From positions 1 to 43,013 of IMG/VR virus record IMGVR_UViG_3300046167_000702: a stretch of 43,013 bases of DNA. The stretch is one strand, 5' to 3'. The DNA comes from a virus. Below, piece by piece: positions 14,916 to 22,261 of the stretch (position 1 is the stretch's first letter; every line of letters begins with the position of its first letter). Below the pieces are notes generated by a model. That model was not told where the DNA came from and did not search any database. It was given only the letters and a program-made list of their open reading frames with translations. Both the position numbers and the translations under genes were made by a program.

Positions 14916-15722
14916 ATGTCTCATACTAAACACGTATTTGTCGTCAATAATGCAAACGGCACTGGAATGCAAACTACCGAAGCCTCTCTTGGTGCTAATG
15001 ACCTCGGAGTGTACGATAACGATGAATTCCAAACAAGTATCGCAGCTTTGGACGCTGGCGATACTTTCCAACTGGCTAACTCCCAGTACTCTTCTCCTCG
15101 GTTGAAGTTCAACGATATCGTTAAAGTCGTTGATATTGACGGTACTAATGGTACTGCTCAAGTCAACACTGTGACTGTTGCTTTGGATAGCGGCCGTGCA
15201 GAGATTAAGCTCATCGATGTAACTGACGGACGCGAAAAGTTCTCTATTGCTACTTTCGAAGCTTCTGGCACTGTTGTAAATGATGTAGCTACTGCTTTGC
15301 GGGCTGCAATCAATGGTTCTACTCGGGATGTCTTTAAAGACGTAGAAGCTACTGGTTCAACTAACTCTGTAGTTATTACTGCTCCAAAGAATGTAGTATT
15401 GCGTGTGGCATGTAATGATGCTAGCTCTACTGCTCAGACAACTGCTCCAGTTCTTTCTGTTGGTACTGTAGCTGACGTAAACGCTGAGTTCGAAGATGCT
15501 CTTCCATTCCAGGGAGTGACTAACATCGCAGGACCAAACGTTGTCAAGCCTGCAAGCAATGCTGCTGGTCAATACGATCGTTTGAGCATCTATGTTGAAG
15601 CTGAAGTTGGCGCACGTTCTGATATGCACGAAATTGCAGTCTACTTTAAGTCAGACAACAATGAAATCGCAGACAACTTGGCGACAGTCTTTGGATTCTC
15701 TACTGCTACTACTCAATCGTAA
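14916..15722 (+). CDS. Beta-rich structural protein (268 aa)
   Basis: This predicted beta-rich protein (MSHTKHVFVVNNANGTGMQT...) shows the valine/threonine alternation of virion proteins. It lies 23 bp after the preceding structural gene and has the same codon and residue style. No domain is recognised. It could be a minor capsid, decoration or tail-tube-like protein. A short-tailed particle would not need a tube, so I give no specific role. Confidence 0.6.
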   Translation: MSHTKHVFVVNNANGTGMQTTEASLGANDLGVYDNDEFQTSIAALDAGDTFQLANSQYSSPRLKFNDIVKVVDIDGTNGTAQVNTVTVALDSGRAEIKLIDVTDGREKFSIATFEASGTVVNDVATALRAAINGSTRDVFKDVEATGSTNSVVITAPKNVVLRVACNDASSTAQTTAPVLSVGTVADVNAEFEDALPFQGVTNIAGPNVVKPASNAAGQYDRLSIYVEAEVGARSDMHEIAVYFKSDNNEIADNLATVFGFSTATTQS

Positions 15723-15732
15723 TAGTTAAACT

Positions 15733-16284
15733 ATGGCTACAGGATATTGGAGACTAAAAGCAGTGTCTGGCAACTTCGAGTTGTTTGATCACTTGCCTAA
15801 TGCTACTACACGTACAAGTTTGGTAGTAAAGGTTACCATTCCTGGTGCCACGGCGGAAGAAACTTTAGACGCTGCTATTATCGGCAGTTCTGGAGACTAC
15901 GCCTTAGATAACCCTTGGTCCAACCCTTTGAAAATCGAACCGGCAGATGTTACGGCAGAAACCGGTTCGACTTTCAGGGATGGAATCTATAGGTTTGATA
16001 TTTCCTTTGTTATTGGGAGTGTTACGTATGCGTTTGATGAGCGCATCTTGTATATTCCTATTATTGATGCCGCTATCAGTACTAAGCTTGATACGTACCT
16101 CGCAGGGGTATGCGATAAGTGTGCTAATGGAGGTTTGTTAGATACTCTGCAAGAACTTGTTTCGCTACGGCAAGGTGCTCAGCTAGATTTAAATGCTGGA
16201 CGCAATACTGCTGCCGCGAAAAAGGTTACCTTAATGTCCAATATCTCTACAGGGGCATCATGCAACTGTATTTGCGGTTGCTAA
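15733..16284 (+). CDS. Structural protein with Cys-rich C terminus (183 aa)
   Basis: The first 110 residues are beta-rich. Residues 120-140 carry a CDKCANGG pair, and the last residues are ASCNCICGC, four cysteines in alternating positions. Such cysteines may bind a metal or form disulphides in the virion. The remaining part is helical (LLDTLQELVSLRQGAQLDLN). The next gene starts two bases after the stop. No family is recognised. Confidence 0.6.
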   Translation: MATGYWRLKAVSGNFELFDHLPNATTRTSLVVKVTIPGATAEETLDAAIIGSSGDYALDNPWSNPLKIEPADVTAETGSTFRDGIYRFDISFVIGSVTYAFDERILYIPIIDAAISTKLDTYLAGVCDKCANGGLLDTLQELVSLRQGAQLDLNAGRNTAAAKKVTLMSNISTGASCNCICGC

Positions 16285-16285
16285 T

Positions 16286-16870
16286 ATGATTTTACTTGCC
16301 ACGGATTATAGTTCTACAGCAGAATTGACTGCAGCTATTGATACCTATTTGTCTAATGCAGCTGACATTTATGTAACAAAAGCTACGTACGATATTAGTC
16401 GTGGTTGTGATCAAACGGATTTCTTTATCAATGTCTTGCATCACCAGGTAAAAAATGGTTACCAAGACAGGGTTCAATTCTCAGGATTTGAAGACTATAC
16501 GCCTCCGCCTCCGACGCACTCGGTTACATATCTAAACGGCTTTAACACAGCTTACGGAGTCCAGCCCTCTTCTTATACAGAAGGTGCTGAAATTACAATT
16601 AGCGTAATTAGCGGGAACAGTAATGTCCAGATACTCAATACGGATATTACCTTAAATTTTGGCGCTCAGTCCCTTACTGCAACAGCTAACGCTCAAGGGA
16701 CGGCTACGTTTACTTTTACTCCTACAACTTCAGGCTCCGTTACGGTTACCTTCTGCTTTGGCAGAGGCGGCGTCGAATGCGATTGCTTTAGGTTACCATG
16801 GCGAGGTTATAGACACTTCTGTTTACTCTTTAGAAGCGTCTGCTTCTTATGGCCTATCGCGGGTTGTTAA
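16286..16870 (+). CDS. Ig-like structural protein, N-terminal part (frame break)
   Basis: The frame begins MILLATDYSSTAELTAAIDT, then a Pro-rich linker (DYTPPPPTHS, near residues 70-79) and an immunoglobulin-like domain ending ATFTFTPTTSGSVTVT at about residue 155. After that the reading turns into an improbable Cys/Arg/Phe-rich tail. The next frame (+1) carries a natural continuation from about 16745. The intact protein would run to 17903, about 539 residues. The break is probably an extra base in ACGGTTACC near 16741-16750 or a true frameshift. Confidence 0.65.
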   Translation: MILLATDYSSTAELTAAIDTYLSNAADIYVTKATYDISRGCDQTDFFINVLHHQVKNGYQDRVQFSGFEDYTPPPPTHSVTYLNGFNTAYGVQPSSYTEGAEITISVISGNSNVQILNTDITLNFGAQSLTATANAQGTATFTFTPTTSGSVTVTFCFGRGGVECDCFRLPWRGYRHFCLLFRSVCFLWPIAGC

Positions 16871-17903
16871 TAGTAATCTTGCAGTAGGTGACGAGAGTGG
16901 AGATGGGGTGGTGACAGTTAGCGATTTAACTCAAGCAATAAGCATAGGGGCGATTTCTCGTAAAGTGTTTACTAAGCATGCCACAGTTGAACTCGGCAGC
17001 TTGTTTTACAACCCCGGAGTAGGCGGCACTTTAAGCTACACTATTTCTCCTGTGGGTACATCCTATACTTATAGTAGTGCTAATTATGTAGGGGCTAGCA
17101 AAAGCATTAATGACTTACGTTATAGCTACATGATTGTAGACAGTGACGGCGATCCTAATGCGGCAGGGGATGCAGCTGTTACTCATGCGCCAAACACTCT
17201 ATCCTCAGACGGATCGTTTACAGGCGCTATTCCTATTTCTACAGATTTTAATAATCCTTTGCTGGTAGTATTTGCACTACGCAATGCTTACAACAATGTT
17301 GTTTTATCAAGCCAATCTACGGCAGGGTTAACCGCATCCATTACTTCCGGTAGTAGTTTTGAGCCAGGAGATACTATTACAGTCACTTTTGCAGACGATA
17401 CGAATGCGCTTGCGGAAGTCGATGGTAGCTTTGTATATGTGCAAGCGTTTGACAACTCGAATACTATTGGCAGCGCTTTAATGAGCGCTCAAGGTCTAGT
17501 TGGAGTAGGTAATACAGCAAGCGTTACTTTATCAGTTCCGGATAGCCTTGACCAGGATGTGTTCTTAAAAACAGGATATGCATTCTATGATGTAACCAAT
17601 GCTATTACTGTAGAGTACTTATCTGACAGCCTGGTAGAAGTCCCAACAGTTATGACTGTTACAACTGATGTAGCGCACTATACTACCCAGCTCCAAGTAA
17701 TTACTATTACTGTGGCTATGGTAAATAGTGCAACTCGTACTGACTATGAACTAAGCATTTCCGCTGTTGAAGGTAGCCTAGTTCAGGCTCTAGTAACAGC
17801 AGATAGTACTGATACTTCCACTTACACTTTTGTGTGTACTGAGGGTAACTTAATTGCTACAGATTCAATTGTTCTAAAAGTCTCGGTTAGCGAGGCAGAT
17901 TAA
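16743..17903 (+). CDS. Ig-like/dockerin-like structural protein, C-terminal part
   Basis: This is the continuation of the preceding gene in the +1 frame. It starts PSALAEAASNAIALGYHGEV and contains GDESGDGVVTVSDLTQAISI, a single calcium-loop repeat of the dockerin/EF-hand kind (DxxxDGxVxxxDL). The rest is a series of Thr/Ser/Val-rich beta domains, including SSFEPGDTITVTFADDT, likely Ig-like. The 5' boundary is set by where sensible coding begins, not by a start codon. It is probably a tail appendage or adhesion protein. Confidence 0.6.
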   Translation, partial: RLPSALAEAASNAIALGYHGEVIDTSVYSLEASASYGLSRVVNSNLAVGDESGDGVVTVSDLTQAISIGAISRKVFTKHATVELGSLFYNPGVGGTLSYTISPVGTSYTYSSANYVGASKSINDLRYSYMIVDSDGDPNAAGDAAVTHAPNTLSSDGSFTGAIPISTDFNNPLLVVFALRNAYNNVVLSSQSTAGLTASITSGSSFEPGDTITVTFADDTNALAEVDGSFVYVQAFDNSNTIGSALMSAQGLVGVGNTASVTLSVPDSLDQDVFLKTGYAFYDVTNAITVEYLSDSLVEVPTVMTVTTDVAHYTTQLQVITITVAMVNSATRTDYELSISAVEGSLVQALVTADSTDTSTYTFVCTEGNLIATDSIVLKVSVSEAD

Positions 17904-17913
17904 ATAAAGTAAA

Positions 17914-18648
17914 ATGGATATTCTTGCATTAGTTAAACAGTATTGCAAGAATCACCGAAATGAGACACACGCACGTATCGCTTCGCTGATTCTTGAAGAG
18001 AATCCGAAAGTTGAATACAGTCATAGGCACATTCGCCGTTTGGTTTCAGAGGAACGAAAGCCAAAAGCTTCGGTATCTCAAGATATTACCCCAGAACAAG
18101 CTTGTTACACTTATAAGGGGGAGGAGCCTATCCATTCCTTAGAAGAGGCTTTGAAATACTTTCAAGTAGATCTTTCTAAATGGGAGGTTTCTCGCTATAC
18201 CTGCAATAGCTGGGAAGCTCAGACCAAGCAAGGCCCGGTTACTATGCATCAGGTAAAGATGCATTTAGATAAGAAGAAAGAGGAGATTGATTTAACAGAA
18301 GTCATTGACGACTTACGTGAAACCCTTGATGGATTTCAAATCAATCGAGGACCGGGGAGCAACACTGCTGTTTTAGCCCTCTCAGACTTCCATATAGGCG
18401 CTAAAGTGGAGGCTATGGGCAATACCCCTGTATTTGATGTAAAGACGGTCATAAGCCGCTTACAAGAAGTCGCTACTCAAGTAAACCAAAAACAGTATGA
18501 AGACGTTTATGTCTGTTTGCTAGGAGACTTCATTGAATCATTTACTGGGTTGAATCATCAATCGACCTGGCACGAGTTAGAGGAGAAAGGGCCACGGCAC
18601 CAACGTAATTATTCTAGCCTACAACATTATCCGCAGATTCCTAACTAG
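17914..18648 (+). CDS. Calcineurin-like metallophosphoesterase, N-terminal part (frame break)
   Basis: The N-terminal 50 residues include a helix-turn-helix-like segment (THARIASLILEENPKVEYSH). The phosphoesterase domain starts near residue 152: LALSDFHIGA (D-x-H, 155-162) and LLGDFIES (GDxxE, 202-209) are the first two metal-binding motifs. Just after WHELEEKG the frame goes wrong, while the +1 frame continues HGTNVIILAY. An intact gene would end at 19141 with about 409 residues. The break lies in AAAGGGCCAC at 18586-18595. Phages use such enzymes as nucleases or nucleotidases. Confidence 0.75.
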   Translation: MDILALVKQYCKNHRNETHARIASLILEENPKVEYSHRHIRRLVSEERKPKASVSQDITPEQACYTYKGEEPIHSLEEALKYFQVDLSKWEVSRYTCNSWEAQTKQGPVTMHQVKMHLDKKKEEIDLTEVIDDLRETLDGFQINRGPGSNTAVLALSDFHIGAKVEAMGNTPVFDVKTVISRLQEVATQVNQKQYEDVYVCLLGDFIESFTGLNHQSTWHELEEKGPRHQRNYSSLQHYPQIPN

Positions 18649-19141
18649 CCTTGATAATGTAGCAGGGGTCTATATTGTTAGTGGTAACCATGATAGGGTT
18701 ACAATGAAGATGGAAGGAGACCCTTATGGTTCAGTAGCAGGACTGCTTGCTTTTATGCTGCAGGAAAACACCCCGTTGGATATAAGGCACAATGCCGTAC
18801 TTTTGGGAGTAGAGATAGATAGTATCTATTACATCCTTACACACAACCATCTGGGTGTTTCTAAGGGTGATTTAGGGAAGGCTTTTTGGGAGCATGGGCA
18901 GCAAGGCGTATACAACGTTATGCTAGGCGGTCACTGGCACTCACGGAAAGGAAAGCGGGTCTATACCACTATAGACGAGAAACAAGTTGATCAAGCAAAC
19001 TACCGGCAGCTAGCAGTTGCTCCTTTGTTTACGGGTAATTTTTACTCAGAAAGCAACGGGTGGAATAGCTCTGCGGGTTATACTGTAATTGTAAATAACG
19101 GACAGGGGAAACCCAATGTCTTTGAATATGTACTATCGTAA
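18593..19141 (+). CDS. Calcineurin-like metallophosphoesterase, C-terminal part
   Basis: Continuing the preceding gene in the +1 frame, this part carries the remaining motifs in correct order: IVSGNHDRVT (GNHD), YILTHNHLG (metal-binding His) and MLGGHWHSRK (GHxH). The two pieces thus have a complete set of metal ligands. Translation as drawn starts at His after the shift; an ATG exists at 18704 but would drop GNHD. The stop overlaps the next gene's start (TAATG), indicating the downstream gene is coupled to it. Confidence 0.72.
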   Translation, partial: HGTNVIILAYNIIRRFLTSLDNVAGVYIVSGNHDRVTMKMEGDPYGSVAGLLAFMLQENTPLDIRHNAVLLGVEIDSIYYILTHNHLGVSKGDLGKAFWEHGQQGVYNVMLGGHWHSRKGKRVYTTIDEKQVDQANYRQLAVAPLFTGNFYSESNGWNSSAGYTVIVNNGQGKPNVFEYVLS

Positions 19142-19536
19142 TGGCTGCAGGCAGATACAACTTTATCGTGGAGCAAGGCACTCAGCATGAGGTGACCTTT
19201 CGTTACAAAAACACTGCCGGAGCAGGGATTGCTCTTACTGGGTATAGGGCACGTATGTCTGTTAAAGATCACATTACAGATACCGACTTTGTCTACCGCG
19301 CTACTAGCAACACAACTGCGGATGATGAAACTGGGTTTTTACAACACTTCGCTATAGGCGGGGTGCAAGGAAGTCCAGAATCAGCAGGGTTTTTTACTCT
19401 GACTATTCCTACTGGAATTACTAATGCTTTTTCATTTGGGCAAGGAGTATACGATTTAGAGCTTGTAGATACTAATGGAGTCGTTACTCGGCTTTTAGAA
19501 GGCAAGTTTAAGGTTAAGCCTCAAGTTTCTACCTGA
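19141..19536 (+). CDS. Baseplate/fibre-associated protein (131 aa)
   Basis: The sequence starts YNFIVEQGTQHEVTFRYKN and continues GIALTGYRARMSVKDH, matching the pattern 'fxveqGatf...(k)d..G.pidLTGyxarmxiR' seen in small proteins near phage tail fibres. After a variable middle comes GFFTLTIPTGITN, then GVYDLELVD and a C-terminal beta strand set. It is probably an appendage adaptor or fibre-base domain. Start and stop are both coupled to the neighbours (TAATG and TGATG). Confidence 0.6.
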   Translation: MAAGRYNFIVEQGTQHEVTFRYKNTAGAGIALTGYRARMSVKDHITDTDFVYRATSNTTADDETGFLQHFAIGGVQGSPESAGFFTLTIPTGITNAFSFGQGVYDLELVDTNGVVTRLLEGKFKVKPQVST

Positions 19537-20555
19537 TGCCTAATACTGTTGAAATATATACTCAAGGCACAACTACTGTTGAAGTAACATCATCGCCATT
19601 ATCAGTAAACATTACTGAGACAGCTCACACTGTAGAGGTGGCAGCTTTAACACGTGCTGTAGGTAACGCTACTCTTACAGGAGCAATTGATGTAACGAAT
19701 ACTATCGGCGATGCTTTAGCTGGGGGTACGTACGCAGCTGGCACGACTTTAGAAGCAGTAGTAAGAGACCTTATTTCACCTTTCTTGGAACCGGCTTTTG
19801 CAAGCTTCAGTTGGGCAGCTACAGGAACACACCAAGCAAATGGAGAGCAGCTTCTAGTCGAGTGCGGTTTAGCTGCATCGGTTACAGGAGTGACTCTTAC
19901 ATTGACTAATCCAGAGAATCTAAAAAACGGTTCTAGTATAAGTGTGACAAATACTAGCACAGTACCAACTGCAATTTTAGGTTCAAGCACGAATATAAAT
20001 CCTGCGAGTCTTTCCAATCCTTTGACAGTTTCTACTTCTTACGTAGTACCGATTCAAACTACTCCTGTTGCAAGTACGGTAAGTGCCGCAGCGACGTATC
20101 TTGGAAATGATGGTTCTGGCTCAGATGTCTCGATTACAAGAAGCACAACTATTGCAGCTCGCAATAGATTGTACGTTATTACCTCTACGGCTACTAACGT
20201 GTCAAGTATTTCTTCTCTTTTATCTGGGGCACAGGCTACAGTTCTTTCTACTTTAATTGTAGACCCATCAACTGCAAAACAAAATTTATCAGTAGATTGC
20301 ACTGCTTCTACTGCAAATTCTAGTAACTTTACATACATTATTATTGCAGGCGCCGGAACTCTTGGCGAGGTAGCGGCAGAAGTAAATGGAAGGGGTGTAG
20401 CAGACTACACCGATAGCTGGGTAGCAGACAACAACAGTGGTAGTGGTTTTACCCACACTGTTGGTACAGCAAGTCCCTCATACAAAGTTTATAGAAGCAT
20501 TCAACCCGGGGCATTCGACTCGGACATTACTTTGAACATCGAAATCTTACATTGA
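19536..20555 (+). CDS. Tail fibre/appendage protein (339 aa)
   Basis: A Thr/Val-rich N-terminal section (MPNTVEIYTQGTTTVEVTSS) is followed by a segment TLEAVVRDLISPFLEPAFAS (about residues 70-90) and then repetitive Ser/Thr/Asn-rich beta domains. The segment around residues 50-90 parallels residues 100-145 of the next gene's product (DVG...STAMQIIIKALTAFQAPEAAF), suggesting duplication and divergence. It is likely a virion appendage exposed to the host. No enzyme motif is seen. Confidence 0.6.
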   Translation: MPNTVEIYTQGTTTVEVTSSPLSVNITETAHTVEVAALTRAVGNATLTGAIDVTNTIGDALAGGTYAAGTTLEAVVRDLISPFLEPAFASFSWAATGTHQANGEQLLVECGLAASVTGVTLTLTNPENLKNGSSISVTNTSTVPTAILGSSTNINPASLSNPLTVSTSYVVPIQTTPVASTVSAAATYLGNDGSGSDVSITRSTTIAARNRLYVITSTATNVSSISSLLSGAQATVLSTLIVDPSTAKQNLSVDCTASTANSSNFTYIIIAGAGTLGEVAAEVNGRGVADYTDSWVADNNSGSGFTHTVGTASPSYKVYRSIQPGAFDSDITLNIEILH

Positions 20556-20556
20556 T

Positions 20557-22251
20557 ATGGCAATCAAATTTGGTGACATACTGCAAAATCAGAACTCTGC
20601 ATACCCAATTGTAGATGGTTCTAATAATGACATCAAAGGTGTCATTTTTTCTACTGGTCTTCCTGGAGCAGGAGACTTTCCTAACAAGCGTGCGTTAGGA
20701 ACTATTCTAGTAGATACAGCTGCGGACAAGATGTACTTCTACAAAGGAGCTGATCTTGCGAACGACACTTGGAGCGATACAGATAATTGGTCAGAGATGG
20801 CGCAAGGATCTGGTGAAACAATCCAGACAGAAGATATTCCAATCTCAATTCCAACCGGAACGAGTTTTGGACGCTTTACTTCGGCTGATGGTAGTATCGA
20901 TGTAGGTAGCGGCAGTACGGCAATGCAAATTATCATTAAAGCATTGACGGCATTCCAAGCTCCAGAAGCTGCATTTACAGGCGGTGATTTGAATGTAGGC
21001 TATGATACTACTACACAAACTGTTTCTAAGACAGTAACATTTACGGTCAAGAATAATAACCAGTCAGTTGTTGCAGGTAATACTACTGGTTCTGCTTTTG
21101 CTATTAGAGAAGTAAAACTATTTAGGAAGCTTGGTAATGGAGATTATACCGAAGTAGCAAATGCCACTCCTTCTGTGAATGACTTTTCTACAAATAATTT
21201 CGCCGCTTTAAATAATGCGGGAACTCCTACAAATCAAAGCTTTTCATTTACAGAGAACGTATCGGTACTAAGTGGTAGTGCCGACTTTACGTATAAAGTA
21301 GAAGTCACTCCAAATGATTCTGCGGGTAGTGCAACAACGGTTTTTAACGTGGAAGGGGGCAACACTGATAGCGGACGCATCGACTGTGCAACGTATTCTG
21401 CCCCAGGTATTAGTAGCGTTACTACTGGACGAGCGAATACTTCCAGCCATTTTGTAGGAACTTCGGAAAGTAATAACAAACGTGAAAAGGGCAACATTGG
21501 AACAAAGCTTTCTTTTACTATAACTCAGAATACTTCTTTAGTACCTATTACTCAGTTTGCTCTAAAACGTTCGATTAATGGCGGTGCAGCTACGACTATT
21601 CTTACTGTAGGTAGTTTGAGCTTAACAGCGAATTCGAATAGACTTGTTTTTGACTCAGTAGCAACGACTGCTAATAACGTAACCGGCACAGACACTGGAG
21701 CAACAGGTTATACAAATGTGTCTAGCACTTATCCGACAGGTAATATTGACGCTAATACAATACAATACAGTATTGTAATTACTGATGAGGAGGGAACCGG
21801 TAGCTCGATTGATGTAGGTAGCGTTATTAATCTTGAGTTTCCTGCGTTGGTTGGATATGATACTCAGGGTGGAACAGGCAATGACCCTACTACACTAACT
21901 GATGGGCAAATGAGTACCGCTATTAATGCGATCCGTTCAGGTGCGCTTGCTAATCGTCGTCAGTATGAGATTATTAATACCTCAGGTACGGGTGACCCAG
22001 ATTTTGGATCCACCGGCATTTCTCTTACACCTAGTGGTACTCAGTTTACTTACATCGCTTTTCCTGCTACGTATAATGAGATTGACACGTTCCAAAAGCC
22101 TAGTACTCCTGATGAATATGGGTCATTTGGTTCTGACCCTCGGTCGGTAACTGTAGACTTTACTACGCACTATGGAATTCCGAATTCTAACTACGAAGTC
22201 TACGTTTCTAACAGTGCAGGGGCCTTTAACGGCACATACACCATTAACTAA
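20557..22251 (+). CDS. Tail fibre/appendage protein (564 aa)
   Basis: The N terminus MAIKFGDILQNQNSAYPIVD resembles that of the gene at 24998 (MAIKLADVIERSHVSFPVVE) and suggests a common attachment domain. A second part, residues 100-145, parallels the upstream protein. The remainder has beta-domain repeats rich in Thr, Asn and Ser, ending YVSNSAGAFNGTYTIN. This is a structural, probably receptor-facing protein without enzymatic motifs. Order and composition mark it as part of the fibre cluster. Confidence 0.65.
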   Translation: MAIKFGDILQNQNSAYPIVDGSNNDIKGVIFSTGLPGAGDFPNKRALGTILVDTAADKMYFYKGADLANDTWSDTDNWSEMAQGSGETIQTEDIPISIPTGTSFGRFTSADGSIDVGSGSTAMQIIIKALTAFQAPEAAFTGGDLNVGYDTTTQTVSKTVTFTVKNNNQSVVAGNTTGSAFAIREVKLFRKLGNGDYTEVANATPSVNDFSTNNFAALNNAGTPTNQSFSFTENVSVLSGSADFTYKVEVTPNDSAGSATTVFNVEGGNTDSGRIDCATYSAPGISSVTTGRANTSSHFVGTSESNNKREKGNIGTKLSFTITQNTSLVPITQFALKRSINGGAATTILTVGSLSLTANSNRLVFDSVATTANNVTGTDTGATGYTNVSSTYPTGNIDANTIQYSIVITDEEGTGSSIDVGSVINLEFPALVGYDTQGGTGNDPTTLTDGQMSTAINAIRSGALANRRQYEIINTSGTGDPDFGSTGISLTPSGTQFTYIAFPATYNEIDTFQKPSTPDEYGSFGSDPRSVTVDFTTHYGIPNSNYEVYVSNSAGAFNGTYTIN

Positions 22252-22261
22252 TACTTGAGCT

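Noticed and set aside
18586-18592. A AAG GGC as a classical -1 slippery heptamer for the metallophosphoesterase.
   Set aside because: The continuation lies in the +1 frame. A -1 shift would enter a frame that lacks the motifs.
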